64,000 bases of DNA from Kryptolebias marmoratus (taxonomy: Eukaryota > Chordata > Actinopteri > Cyprinodontiformes > Rivulidae): NCBI RefSeq assembly GCF_001649575.2, contig NC_051430.1:13613513-13677512 (forward strand), given 5' to 3'. The notes beneath the pieces were generated by a model that saw nothing but the letters and a program-made list of their open reading frames with translations, made no database searches and was not told where the DNA came from. Below are positions 12,761-24,599 of this stretch, one piece after another. Position 1 is the stretch's first letter. Each line of letters opens with the position of its first letter. Made by a program: the position numbers and the translations under genes.

Positions 12761-14608
12761 TTTAGTTTCCTTCTGCACTATTGCTCTTCCTGTTGTGTTT
12801 AAATAATATTCATCCACACTAATTTAAAATGAATCAAACACTTTCATAAGCAGTACTGTTTGAACTGATGTGTTGGATTAAGTAGCAGCTAAGGATGTTT
12901 TGTGCATCTGTCTTTGTGCAAGCACATGATGTAATTTGAAGGCAGTGGGAGATTAATGAAAAACACCATAAGGCTCTTCAGCACATTGATTCTGTCATTT
13001 TTCCCATTCTGTGTTTATTTATTTATATTCTCTTTTATTCTTGTGCTCGTTTTAATCCGTTTTCTGCCAAGACCGCAACCTCATGTGAGATAGAACGAGT
13101 TACAATGAGACAAACAAAAAGCGTTATTTTGGGATTGAGGCGCGCTTTATTTTATCAATCTTATTTTCTTCTTTTTCCCCTCCCTGTTTGGCTCCGTTTG
13201 GCTCCGTACGGCCCCAGCGCTTAAGGGAATAAAAAAGAATGGCAGACATATTGTAGGCTAAATCTAATCAAAGAGAGAAGTGCCTTTGAATGTCTTGTTC
13301 CCTTGGGCAGAGCGTTTTGTGGGCCCGTCGGTTTAAACCGGTGCATCATGCTCAAACTCCTCCGTTTTAAAATGCAATTAATATTGAACAGGTACCCTGG
13401 CCTGTGCTCCCGTCATATAATAACAGCGTTAGAACAAAGGTTAATGCTTTGAATTTAATCTCTGTCCTCGTCATTTTTAGTAGAGTTGCACTGCAAGTGA
13501 GGGGAGATGGAACTGTTGAGGGGAGGGGGGGCGGGCAGGCAGGGAGTTTGGAGAGAGATTGGTAGTCAGAGTGGGGCTCAGACGGAAGCAAAATTAATTA
13601 CTGGTCTCTATAAATTCAATGTCATGTCTCATTTTCTTTAATCCTCCCAGCCTTTCTCACTTCCTAGTGGTTCTAACAGAGAGGCTTGGAAAGACTAATG
13701 AAAAGGCCTCTTAGATGCTAATGGCAAATTAGCCTTCGTGTCACTTTTGGAGCCTGTGAGTGGAATGACTGCCTGCTCGCTGAGGCTATGGTGAGGTGGC
13801 AGCCTGGACTGCCCCCTGCCCCTCAAAATAAGAAGGTTAAGCTTCTACATTATGACAGCTTTTTTTTTTTTTTACACGTTGTTCAGTCTCCCTTTTCCAT
13901 CATGATTTACAGCTGTGATTGTGTGTTTCTAAGAGGAAAGCCAACCATTCTGAGAGCCCTTCTCTTTGGAGGGTTTAGTGGTTTGGATCATGAATAGTGA
14001 GTTCAGTCTCATTCCATCTCTCCTTTTAGTCGTTGCTAGACTGGACTAGAGTCAGATTTAACAGCTCACTGGGGTTATTGTCTGATCACGCCTCAGACAC
14101 AAACAAATGAAGTCATGTGCGCAGACAAAACTTTTTTCTTTTTTTTTTTTTCTTTCTTATGAATCTAGAAAGACATGTTGAAGAAAAAAGAGGGACACTT
14201 ATTGATGGGGCTTTAGATCTCAGAGACGACATCTGCTTTTTGTTTCAGTCCTCACAACATTCCAAAACATTTTAGTCTCTGACAATATGATACAATCTGT
14301 CACAAGTTGCACAAAGTTTGTCAGTTCATGGGAAACTCACAGCTCCATGAATAAATGACAAATCTGTTTAATTTTTGTCTGCTTGAAAAGCCATTCTTCG
14401 TCTCCAGCCGGTTGTGTGGCAGTTGTGAGACTGCCTCCTGTCAAAGAGAATTGTACAATCTGAGGTATTAATGAGCATTCTTTGGGGCTAAGACAAGACT
14501 TCTGTTTGTAGCTTTGTCTCGTTCTAATTTTTCTTCCGCTTTACTTTTTACTCAAGCAAAGCCAAAGAGAAATCCCGGTGCTTTACTTGCACAGTTTACT
14601 CTTTCAGC

Positions 14609-14612
<4 letters not shown>

Positions 14613-14666
<54 letters not shown>
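14613..14666 (+). repeat. (AG)27 microsatellite
   Basis: A perfect AG dinucleotide tract of about 54 nt lies about 300 bp upstream of the splice acceptor of the first visible TTC28 exon. It is likely length-polymorphic. Confidence 0.97.
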
Positions 14667-14671
<5 letters not shown>

Positions 14672-14970
14672 AGAATTCAAATAGAGAAACAAGAGTCGCT
14701 CCTGAGAAGGCAGCCAGCCAGAGTATAACGTGCATTTATGTAAAACTTATAATCCAATTAACAAGTACAAAAAACTCACTGATTATTTTATAATGGGAGT
14801 ACAAAACAGAGAGGTGCCATGTTCGGAAAACTGCTCATGTGTTAAAAATCCAAATGGCGTGAAATGAGTGTGTCTGGTAATGTGGTTGAATAAAACCCCA
14901 TGCTGTGGCAAACGGCCAGAGCCCTGATAACTCTGTTCCCTCTCTTTTTTTGTCTTTTCTCTCTTTACAG

Positions 14971-15118
14971 GCATACTTCCGACAGGGTGTTGCCCTTCAG
15001 TACCTTGGTCGCCATGCCGACGCACTGGCCGCCTTTGCCTCCGGGCTGGCCCAAGACCCCAAGAGCCTGCAGCTACTTGTGGGCATGGTCGAAGCTGCTA
15101 TGAAGTCACCATTACGAG
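14971..15118 (+). CDS. TTC28: TTC28 coding exon a (completes N-terminal TPR)
   Basis: This 148-nt internal exon is flanked by a 'ctctttacag' acceptor and a 'gtgaga' donor. It enters in phase 0 and leaves with one base of the next codon. It encodes 49 residues starting AYFRQGVALQYLGRHADALA and ending before a split Asp codon. The first 33 or so residues fit a classical TPR: small residues at the canonical helix A/B positions and a Pro near the end (QDPKS). From the family, this is the last of the N-terminal co-chaperone-like TPRs of TTC28, and the residues that follow begin the linker to the long 40-residue TPR array. TTC28 (TPRBK) is reported to act at the mitotic spindle midzone/midbody with Aurora B. 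Assignment rests on a near-identical match to vertebrate TTC28 as I remember it. Confidence 0.95.
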
Positions 15119-16178
15119 GTGAGAAATGGAGCAGCTGGAGGCGCTGCGCCTGTGTGTTTCAGTGGTTATCATTTTCATGTCACTATCTGTGTGCATCTTC
15201 ACTTCCTACAGCAGTTTAAAAGCTTGTCTCCCAGATAATCCTGATTCTGTCAGTCAATACCTGTGTTGGGGTGACTTTACCTGTCAATTTTTTGGAGCTG
15301 TTCTGCAAAGAGGCCATTTCTGTCTGTCTATCTTCTTTTCTTTCTGATTGTTGGTGTCAAGTGCTTACCTTCAGCCTCTAAGGAATGATGCCTGCAGCTT
15401 CAGCATATCTTATTGTCAGTCAGGCTGATCACACATACAGATACTCTCTTATCTTAATGAACATCCGACATTAATGCTATTGTGTTTCCTCTCTGTAAGC
15501 CTTTTTCTTGACCCTGAATGGGTCTTTATACCAACTGAAGCCAAGACTGCAACAGTAAAACTCAATAATTTTCTTATGAATTATTACCAATTCTGGTTGG
15601 TAAACACAATGACTTGTCAATTGGCACTTTCACAAAACACTTCAAGCCAAGCTGGGACTTAGACGCCTTCTGGCCATCTTGGTGTGATTTCTGAATGGGC
15701 AGAGGTGGCATCGGGGAAAAAAGAATAAGGGGGTCTGTCGCTGTTGTGCCTTTGTGCAACCAAGCGAGGTAGTAACAAAGCCGGGAAAGTTGACATGGGA
15801 AGAGATCAACTGGCTTTGCGGCTCAAGGATGTGATGTAGTGATGACGGGCGGTCTGTGAGACCACCCGGCCACACGATTTAAAAACCTAAACAACAAGAA
15901 GCAAATTCATTAGAGAGGAGAAGCTCGCTGATGACACACTAAACACGAGGGAGACGTCTGTCACACATTTATTTTGCGTAGAGCTCCACGCCAAAGCAAC
16001 TCTGCTCTGCGCCTCTTTTGGTTCTGTAAAGCTCGCCGTAGTTCTAAAAGCTCACATCCATGGGGGACGTGGCTGGCTCCAACTGTGATTCGCGAACAGT
16101 CAGAGGCAGCATAAAGATGGACTGGACTTTGCGGAAATGTTTTGGGAAAGCGCCGAGTGATAAGAAAATAGCCAAAAA

Positions 16179-16209
16179 CATCCAATATAACATCCAATAT
16201 AACATCCAA
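16179..16209 (+). repeat. Short 12-bp tandem repeat (about 2.5 copies)
   Basis: The unit 'catccaatataa' is repeated twice plus a partial third copy. It is short, and possibly arose by local slippage. Confidence 0.85.
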
Positions 16210-18729
16210 ATAGTTTTATCTTTGAATGATCAATACAGAAGATGTATCTCTCCTCAGAGCCACCTCTCGTCTTCCAAAATATTTGCCAAACCATGGCAGA
16301 ACTGTGCTGATGAATGAGTGTGGTCAGCTTTATGATTCAAAAGGCTGTGAAATGTGCAACATGATATGTAGGCCTCAGACAGCCAACTGTCTGAATATTT
16401 GTGCACAGGTGCCAGGGAAGAAAATATAACTTGAAAATAAATTAAAAAAAAAACAAAAAGAATTGAAGACCTGCCTTAGCCACCATGAGTCTTCAAGCCT
16501 TCCTTTGGAACCAAAACAAGAAAAGAGTTTGGGTGTGAGCCCAGACCGGTGCATTGTGGACCAGAATGGGCCTTCTCAGTAGGAAATGGCAACATTTAGT
16601 CTGAGCCACTTAATCTCCTAATTGTTTACCCCTATTTCCCAGAGTGCCAGGCAACCACCGGAGGACCTGATCCAAGGTGTGTTGAGGAGAGGTAGCTAGG
16701 TCAAAGGATTTAGAACAATGATCCACTCAGAGGGAGTCTTGGCACATGAGGGCGATAATCAATGTTACGCCAGCAAACAGGGAGGATAATCAGTGTTACA
16801 CAGACAAAGACCAATGATTGGAGAAAAGTAGAACTGCCTTTTCCCCTTTGATTTTACGCTTCAATTTGTTGGTAAACTTTTCCTACCACTTTAACTGGAG
16901 TTAACCAGCATCATAGCTGGACTCTAAGAAGTGATTTTACTTTGAATTAAAATTAGGGTTTGTTGATTCAATACGGTCTCGGTAAATGTTACGTTTTTTT
17001 CAGTCAGGTTCTTTTATTTACATACTGTGGGTGATAACATCGTCATTACATAAAATAACTTATAATTTGATGTTATTATACTATAAGTCTGTATATACTC
17101 TAAAAGCTACAGTCTTTCCCTGAGTAAAAACTGTAATTTTATGTAATTGACCTGTTGCCAAGAAAGAGCTGATTACATCTAGATGTAATCGCAGTGCTCA
17201 CTAATCTCAGTCATTTATTTTATTGCATACATATCAACACTGTTTTCTGTCCTGTCAAAGCACTGCTGTTTTTTTTTCCAATTGAAGAGGTCCAGCTGAT
17301 GACATCCATAGGAAAGTAGAAAAATAATTACATCAGAAAAGCGAAAGACAAATATTGAAGCTCAGAATAATATAAAGGTGTATCTTATCAGACTCAGTAA
17401 GGCATAGATAAAAAAAAAACTTGAATGAGTTTGCAAACCAATATGCATATTTTTATTTTTGTTCTTGTTTCTCACGATTCTATATAGATATTTGGTATCA
17501 TGTTCATTTTAACTTTTGCCAAGTAGATGTAACAAAAGGGTGAAATGGTCCAATTTCACCTCGTTCCCCTTTTTGCACTTCTGTCTCTTCGAATCTGGAA
17601 CTTCCACGCATCTTGGAAACAATGTTTTCTTGATTATTTGTCCATCTGTATTATTGAATGAACCATGGGAAACAAGCCTCTCACTGCTTTTCATTTAAAG
17701 CTATATTAGAGGATGTATACAGTCACATTTTTCGTATTTTGTTGTGAATCTAGATTTGTTGTTCATTTAGTCGCTTTGCTTTGTGCGTCCTGAGGATGCA
17801 TTAGCTGTTATTATGGCATTCTCTTACATTACTAACTATTAAAAAATGGGCTATCACTTTAAATTTACTCCGAATAATCCATAAAAAACTACTTTTACCT
17901 TAGTGACTTGCAGAAGTGAGAACAAATAAAACAAATAACTATAGTTTACAGACCTTTTGACAGATCTGATACCTTTATTTTACTGTTTATCTTTAAAAGA
18001 TTTACTATATTTTATATGTATTAAAATACAATTTAAATTAGTCTTTTTGTTATGGTCTTTTGATTGACATGATCATGGGAAGCTCATGATGAGTTTAGTG
18101 CTAGGTTTATAATTATCATCTTCATACATACAATATTATGGCTTGGTTTAAACAAAATCTGGTATTTTATTGCAAATCTAAAATGTAAAAGGAATAAATG
18201 TAACTAGAGCTGGATTTATTTGTTTCAAAGCACGGTCAGCTTCTGAAACTCTGAGCTATTTGATTGATTGAGTTTCAGGATGAGGCCAGCTGTTTGGCTG
18301 TCAAGAGGAAATACATATTCTTATGGCACTCTAATAGGGCCCAACAAAATATGAGCTTGGCAGCTCAGTTTCACAACAGGTCAAGTCAGACAGCTGCGTT
18401 GCCCAGTAGGTTGCTCATACTGCCAAATTGGAGTGCTCAGCAGATCCAATCAAGTGGCTACGCTGCCCGGTGACTTGCAGGATACGTCCAGCTAGACAGG
18501 TGGCAACTTTTTTAGGTACGTTTTTGAAATGTCACCTGCAATACTCTACAGTAGGAGTGACAAACTGACCTTAAAATAGCCAAAAGTTACTTGCAGAAGT
18601 TTCTTTCTTTGAAATGTCAAACAGATTTAAGAATAATATGAGGCCAAAATAAAATAAAAAAGTAATATCTTTGTTTTACATGAGAATTGTTATGTTTGAT
18701 CAATGAAAAATAAAAAAATTACATTCTAG

Positions 18730-18800
18730 CATAAGATCCTTATTCCAGCTCTGAAACTTGGAGGTGGTAGAATCATAGTTTGTCTCTGTTTTTAATGCAG
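18730..18800 (+). mobile_element. Possible Tc1/mariner transposase fragment
   Basis: Starting near 18757 one frame reads KLGGGRIIVCLCF. This resembles the conserved GGGSIMVWGCF block of Tc1-like transposases, and the DNA is also close to the common fish version of that block. I could not find the flanking DESK or NDPKHT blocks nearby, so the assignment is weak and chance similarity is possible. Confidence 0.3.
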
Positions 18801-19398
18801 CTGAAGTGCTTGTTATAAAATGTAATATGCAGCAAGATGACATGGAGCAATTACATTTTTCTTTCAATCAATGGTTGATGAATGACTAACATTTGGGAAA
18901 ATTTTGTTTTTAATCTTAAAAACTGTGATTGAATTTTGAGTGTTTTTGATCAACTAAAGTTCCTCTGAGTGAATGTGCAGAGCTAATGAACAATTAGAAG
19001 AAATTGTTGCTCAACCAAGGTTCTCCTGATACTGGAAGGGAAGCTTTGCAGACTTTTTCCTCCAATATGAAGGTGAAATTATGTATGCAGAACTGGATCA
19101 TTGTAATGAAATGTGGTGTAGTGGAAATAAATGGGCCTAAATGCAGGCAGGTGGATTCTGACAAACTTGAAATTTTAATGACTGATGAATCCAAAATAAA
19201 GCCTAGACAAGGCATGATCACACTCTGCAGGTGAATTATTAGAAGGATCTGCAGAAGACTGAGGCAAACCAGGTAGTATAAGTACTGGGGAAGGTGACTG
19301 CTGACTGAAAACAGGTGAGCTAATTACAGATGTAAGTCAAGTGAGTGTGGAGCTGGTATCAAGGTCTATAAGGGGACCTGATAACTATGACAATACAA

Positions 19399-19589
19399 CA
19401 GTGGTCTCCAATCCTGGTCCTGGAGGGCCTCCACCCTGCAGGTTTTAGTTGTTTCCCTGCACCTCGGCAGGTCTTCAGGTTCTACAGAAGCCTGTTAATC
19501 ACTTGTTCAATCAAATCAGGTGTGTCAAAGCAGGGAAACATGTGAAACATGCAGGATGGTGGCCCTCCATGTCCAGGACTGCCATGCTG
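19399..19589 (+). mobile_element. hAT-like MITE (palindromic, about 191 bp)
   Basis: The element starts CAGTGGTCTCC and ends GCCATGCTG. Its ends are imperfect inverted repeats of about 30 bp: 'cctggtcctggagggc' on the left and 'ccctccatgtccagga' on the right. Further inward, 'cctgcaggttttag...gtttccctgc' on the left pairs loosely with 'gcagggaaacat...catgcagga' on the right. I recognise this as a very common teleost non-autonomous DNA transposon with hAT-style CAG ends. The flanking 8 bp on each side do not match, so any target-site duplication has decayed. No coding capacity. Confidence 0.75.
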
Positions 19590-19966
19590 TATTTTTGAAA
19601 CCAGTGTTTAGACAATATCGGTCTTTAAGTCGAGGCTACGCCCTCACACACAATCATGGTGTCACATGACATTTATTTTCATCATGTAATAACTAATTAC
19701 AGCTAAACCTGTTATTTATACATTTGGACATACAGCAGGAAGGTAAGAGCTTCATGAATCAACAAGAGTCAACATCTGAAAAAATATATATATCTGAGTT
19801 GTGTATTTACATTATATTTTAACAAAGGCAAAGTTCCTTTTATTTACATGTAGGGGGTGGGACTTAAAACCTCTACAAGAACCAGATGACAAAGAAGCTG
19901 GTTTTGGCCTCAACTTCCAGTTTCCAGTCCGAGGTCTATTTATATCCAGTCTTTGGTCTAAACCAT

Positions 19967-20061
19967 GAGTTTGTGTCTCTGTTGACCCTGTGACAGACTG
20001 GTGATTTGTCCAGGGTGTACTCTGACTCTCACGCTTTTACTGCTGGGATACTTACCAGCCT
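19967..20061 (+). mobile_element. Fragment of teleost SINE/LINE tail
   Basis: The run 'gaccctgtgacagactggtg', then 'gtccagggtgtactctgact' and 'gctgggata', matches the end of a ubiquitous fish dispersed repeat whose usual text is 'gacagactggcgacctgtcc' followed by 'agctgggataggctccagc'. Only this tail is recognisable, and it has several substitutions. I am unsure which parent LINE or SINE it belongs to. Confidence 0.6.
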
Positions 20062-20465
20062 CACCTGCAACAAAGAAAAAGACAAAGCAAAGAAAAAGAT
20101 AATAGTCAGCTATAACAGTGGCTAAGTCAAAGCCACTATTACTTGTTGACTTAGTAAGTTTTAACATGAATAAAAAATCAATCCAACTTGGATTTACAAC
20201 TCTAACTCTTCGTTTGACTTAAAAAGAAATATTGAAGAGGCTTTTTATAAATCAATAGAGGGAGACAGTTAAGAGGGAAATAAGTTTCTCTTTGTGCGTC
20301 TGTGCATACCAATGTGATGGAGCTTTTAAATCCTGCATCCTGTCTACCTCCAGCCTCACTAAAAGCTGACTTTAGCATTTGTTTGCACTTCATGCGTGCG
20401 CATGTGTGGAAACAATACACTCCGGGGTTGTAACTACCTGTTTATCAATGTAACAGCTATGACAC

Positions 20466-20490
20466 TTTTTTTTTTTTTTTTTAAAAAAAA
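20466..20490 (+). repeat. T17A8 run
   Basis: A T homopolymer is followed immediately by an A homopolymer, forming a small AT palindrome. Low-complexity DNA with no associated element. Confidence 0.9.
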
Positions 20491-20689
20491 GCTTTTTCTC
20501 AGAGTTTGATTTATGACTCAGCTCTCAGTGTCACTCTGAAGGCAATTACAAGGTGTGAATGAATATAATATGCATGCACTGTCTCCATAAGCACGACATT
20601 CTGCCAGGAGCTGGAACTGAGGTGACGCTCTTGAAAGAGCATCATCAGTTATGCTTTTGTGTGCTTGTATGGTGATGCATCTCATACCG

Positions 20690-20715
20690 TGTGTGTGTGT
20701 GTGTGCATGTGTGTG
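20690..20715 (+). repeat. (TG)n microsatellite
   Basis: GT dinucleotide tract interrupted by 'catg'. Confidence 0.85.
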
Positions 20716-20944
20716 CGTATCAAGGTGAATAAGCATCTTAGTGGGTTTTCTAAGAATGACTGAGTTTTTCAGATACTGTTGTGCCTCAGTGTTTACTTAT
20801 ATAAATTCAAAACGGTTCAAGAAAACTTCAACTATAGCTTACAATAACACGCAAACTACATACAACTCCTGACATACAGTTTTGCACAGGTACATTGTTT
20901 CATATCACCCACCACTCAAGGCGAAAGAGCAATAATATTTTTTC

Positions 20945-21340
20945 CAGTGTCTGCGTGTGTGCGTCTCTGTGTGTTCATTTGTCTGTCGTGTTGTCTGTCT
21001 TTTGGTGTCACCCCTTTTTGTCTGTTAGCAAAATATCTCATGAACCAACAGATTTTTTATGAAACTCTCAGAAACTGATCATCGGATGTCTATCCAAAAC
21101 TAAATAACTTTTGAAAGTAAACCTGATTCAAGATGTCTGCCACAACAGAAAAAAAGTCTAACTCAATTTTACAGATATTGAGCTAAAACCTGGTGTGGTA
21201 GTAGGTGAGAGTTATTTACAACATACTCATGAGCGCTAACAGCTCTGACAACATTGCAGTAGGTTGTGCGTAAAAACATTTACGAGCTTCGACAAGAACA
21301 GCTCCGTCCTTATCAGATGATCTTAGTTTACCACTCTGCC
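20945..21340 (+). repeat. Dispersed repeat family R, single unit
   Basis: The copy opens with a TG-rich leader and 'tctgttagcaaaatatctca', then 'gaaactctcagaaactgatc', 'attcaagatgtctgccacaa', 'tggtgtggtagtaggtgaga' and an end phrase 'ttatcagatgatcttagttt'. Order and orientation match 11835-12760 and 45925-46590. Confidence 0.7.
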
Positions 21341-22110
21341 GGAGTATTTGCCATCCCCATGACTAATAAATACACAGAAAAACAGCTAAAGCTTTAGTAG
21401 ACACAGAGGCACATGCACACACTTGGTTATGTTAGGATGTTCGATGTTAGTGTCTGCCAAAGGTCTATATAATCTGGAGGGGCTGTAGATCCCCAGTCCC
21501 ATGTGGCCCACCATTGATTTATGTCATTGTGTGTTTTCAGCCTCTTCAGAGGTCACCTTGTGTGTCTCCTTTGCTCAGCAGTCCCTCTGCTACATCTACT
21601 TTTGTGCATGGGCTGCATTTGTTTCTCCGTCACTCTTTAATCGCCATCTTACAACCCTTTTTGCTGCTTTCTCACACAGCCATATCACCTGAAAGAAAAG
21701 GCAGAATTATGGCAGGATCTTGTTTTATGGTTTGTTAAAACAGCTGCCTACAATAGTCTAAAACCCCCTTTCCTGGAAATTGCCTGAGATTATCAAAGTT
21801 ATAGAAGAAGAATAAAAAAGAAATGGCTCCTACCACATATTGAGTTATTGTTAAATTGTCAGTGAATGCTGTTATTTAGTCAGGCTACAGGCTATGCTTA
21901 CTGAGGCAGAGAAAAAGCAATCATTACAGGAAGCAAGTACAATCTGCATGCACACAGCAGTCGCCTTTGTCGGAGTTAGCATGCATGTAGCACATTCACC
22001 ACCATCTGTGTCATTTGTTGTTGTCAGTCAGCCTGTCAGCACAAAAAAAATGATGTTTTCATGCGTGCACTTTGTTTCTGACATGTCTCTCTCACGTCTC
22101 TCCTGCACAG

Positions 22111-22383
22111 ATTCTCTGGAGCCCACCTATCAGCAGCTGCAAAAGATGAAACTGGACAAAAGTCCATTTGTGGTGGTGTCTGTGATTGGCCAGGAGCTGC
22201 TGACAGCAGGCCACCACACAGCCTCTGTTGTGGTGCTCGAAGCCGCTTTGAAGATTGGGACTTGCAGCCTGAAGCTACGCGGCTCCGTCTTCTCGGCCCT
22301 CAGCAGCGCTCACTGGTCCCTGGGCAACACAGAGAAGAGCACAGGGTACATGCAGCAAGACTTAGAGGTGGCCAAAACCTTAG
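22111..22383 (+). CDS. TTC28: TTC28 coding exon b (linker plus start of 40-residue TPR array)
   Basis: This 273-nt exon lies between a 'tcctgcacag' acceptor and a 'gtaagg' donor. It enters and leaves in phase 1, so it is symmetric: skipping it would remove 91 codons and keep the frame. The first codon (Asp) is split with the previous exon. The peptide begins DSLEPTYQQLQKMKLDKSPF and ends EVAKTL plus a split Gly. The first half looks like a helical linker. The second half, from about ASVVVLEAALKIG through SALSSAHWSLGNTEKSTGYM, has TPR-like periodicity and starts the long repeat array. The match to vertebrate TTC28 as remembered is nearly complete. Confidence 0.95.
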
Positions 22384-22689
22384 GTAAGGACAGGGAAGGA
22401 GGAACTAATGCTATGGAGTGGGCTTTTGTTTTTCTATTGTTTACTTGTTGATAACTTCAATGAAACATTTAAATGGATGGGATACTAGAGTCTAATGTCA
22501 TACATAACCACTTTTTTAGGGATTTTAAGACAGTCTCATTAAATTCGCACAAATTCTACTTTCTTCTTTAACAAAAGAGTAATACATTTTTTATTTACAG
22601 TATAAATAATAAAGGGCCTCATATTATCGTCTCGAAACCTTATATTTTTCATTACTGAGATTCATATGCTTTAATTTTTTATAGATCTA

Positions 22690-23630
22690 ACTTTATTTTT
22701 TGAGTACTGGCTTGATCTTCCTCAGAATAGAGAACAGCAGCACCATAGGAATGTTTTGTCATTCTTCAAACGGGCCTTTTTTTTCCAACTGCTTTTTTGC
22801 TGGAAAGCTTGTGTTGTTCTGTTTCGTTTGAAAATATCTCAAAGCTGGATTTTTTTGTTTGTCTGTTTGTTTGTTTGTTTTCTATAAGTCAAGCAACAAA
22901 CTTGGCAATGTCACAGCTTTCACTTTTTTCTTCCATTGAAACTCTTGTGAGATTTTGAGAGTGTGTTTTGGATTGCTATGCTTGGGATTTACCTACTGCC
23001 AAGCTGCAAAGACTGGCAGTCCCTTTTCCGATACAATTCTGTTATATTCGTAGGCTCTTTTGGACTCATGTCGGTGCTTATTACCAGACTCCCCCTCCAT
23101 GCTTCACTGTCACGGTTATTTGATCATTGCAGGGTTCTTGGCAGGACATGCTGGACTCAGTGTGTACAGAACAAATTTATCTTGATTTCATTCAACTGAG
23201 GTGTAGGCTTTCAATATTCATCAGGCTTTTTTAAATGTTTTTTCAGCATAACTTGTGTCAACAAGTGGAAAAGTTCTTTTTTTTCTCTTGGCTGTTGTCA
23301 ATAAAAATTGATGTACGGCAGTGTCCTTTACATTGTCTGAGCTGTTAGCAGAAACTCTGATTATCTTGGCCAAGTCTGAAACATCTCCATGCCTGTTTTT
23401 CATCCCAAGATTGCAAAAGTAGCGGATTGAATTATTTTAGGAGGACAACTACTGTAGCTCTGATTAGAAGTACTGTTACTATGGCAGCAACTGTGATTCA
23501 TCTGATTTCTACTTGGCCATAATCTTCTGTATCCTTTTGATCCTTCCGAATGTTCAGTGATTATCAATTTTGCAACCTCATTGTCAGTGATCTCAAGCGC
23601 TGCCATCTTTTATGCAGAGAAAATAAAGGA
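22690..23630 (-). pseudogene. Degenerate Tc1/mariner-like transposase
   Basis: Read on the minus strand, several Tc1 transposase blocks appear in the right order. An N-terminal region starts MAALEITDNEVAKLIITEHS near 23606. A block EIKINLF...VQHV near 23189-23145 corresponds to the usual DESKINLFGSDG. TVKHGGG near 23110-23090 corresponds to KHGGGSIMVWG. NPKHTLKISQEF near 22990-22940 corresponds to NDPKHTSKLSQEW, and VTLPSLLLDL near 22910-22885 to the PSQSPDLNP region. The frame is broken by stops (within the VQHV block and after KHGGG) and by small indels, so no functional enzyme is encoded. A (TTTG)n stretch has expanded inside the 3' part. I cannot define the terminal inverted repeats. Confidence 0.8.
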
Positions 23631-24519
23631 GGTCTACCACAGCTGAGCCTCGGTCCTATAGGGGTCACAACCACCATGTGCCAAGTGATGCACCAGTGGT
23701 GGTAAACCATAACTTAAATCTTGGTCTCCAATAAACAATATGATTCATATCATTAATGGGAGTGCGTCATTACCAATGGTCATAAAAATTAACCAAAAGG
23801 AAACCTTCTCAGTTATAATCTTCAATTGGTAATGAAATATAATATTAACAGATGAGTTCAGTCATAAAACTAAATAACTGTAAAGAATGGTGTGAACTCA
23901 GGTTTTAGCTAAAATTTGTCATCGTTTGCATTTCTTATATATTTTATATGCAGTACATGTTTTAATGTTTGTAAATTTCCCTTTATTGTGGTCATTCATT
24001 CATTCAGTTTTATAATATTGTTTTTTTTGTTAGTTTATGAATATTTAAAGATGTAATATTCCAAATTGGTTTATTATAATAACAGAATAGTTTTTTGATT
24101 TATATATTAAATAAGCTCTCATGTTTTTGACATTAAATATTAATAAACTTTAATAAACAAATCCCACTGTAGCCAGTTCATGATAGGAGCACCTCAATTA
24201 GAAAGAAAATCAGTCCCCAGTCCAAAGTTATGGGATGTCATACATGGTACATACATTTAAAGTTTGTTTGCTTAAAAAAAGCAGCCACAAATAAACTCTA
24301 TCTGGATTATTCAGTAAATCGTTAAGCTAACATTATTTTATCAGCCTGCTTTGGATTCAAAGGACTGACACAAGTTTTTGGTTGTCACTCGTCTGCCGGG
24401 CACCACAGAAAACATTCACCAGCAGAGGTTACTGTACATTTAGCTTTGGACTCGTTGTCTCTGACACCTTCTTTGCCTCCGTTTGAATCCTTCCACTTAC
24501 ATCTGTACTTCTGTAGTTG

Positions 24520-24521
<2 letters not shown>

Positions 24522-24595
<74 letters not shown>
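24522..24595 (+). repeat. (TA)37 microsatellite
   Basis: Perfect TA dinucleotide tract of about 74 nt. It is self-complementary, so hairpin extrusion and assembly-length errors are plausible. Confidence 0.97.

Positions 24596-24599
<4 letters not shown>

Larger units (their letters stand above)
1..14970 (+). other. TTC28: TTC28 intron, 3' part (upstream end outside window)
   Basis: No coding exon is recognisable here. The sequence ends in a pyrimidine-rich tract and an AG acceptor just before the first visible exon. The exon begins in phase 0, so the missing upstream exon should end on a complete codon. From family knowledge, that upstream part encodes the N-terminus and the first TPRs. The intron holds a retroelement-like tail (about 20-195), three loci of a dispersed repeat (200-985, 4036-4495, 11835-12760), a short TG run (9424-9441), a long T run (4725-4743) and an (AG)27 tract close to the acceptor. 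The other stretches, for example 985-4035, 4500-11830 and 12760-14600, look like unique AT-rich intron DNA. Open frames in them lack domain character and overlap frames on the other strand. Confidence 0.85.
15119..22110 (+). other. TTC28: TTC28 intron (about 7.0 kb)
   Basis: Bounded by GTGAGA and a 'ctcctgcacag' acceptor. It contains a short 12-bp tandem repeat (16179-16209), a 20-bp perfect palindrome (17171-17190), a possible Tc1-like fragment (about 18730-18800), a hAT-like MITE (19399-19589), a SINE/LINE-tail fragment (about 19967-20061), a T17A8 run (20466-20490), a TG microsatellite (20690-20715) and a family R repeat copy (20945-21340). Outside these I see only unique AT-rich intron DNA. 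No second gene can be supported. Confidence 0.9.

Noticed and set aside
14578..14793. Arg-Glu repeat protein encoded by the AG tract
   Set aside because: The (RE)n peptide is only the translation of the microsatellite.
24522..24595. TA tract considered as a CRISPR-like or structured array
   Set aside because: It is a plain dinucleotide repeat in a vertebrate intron, with no spacers.
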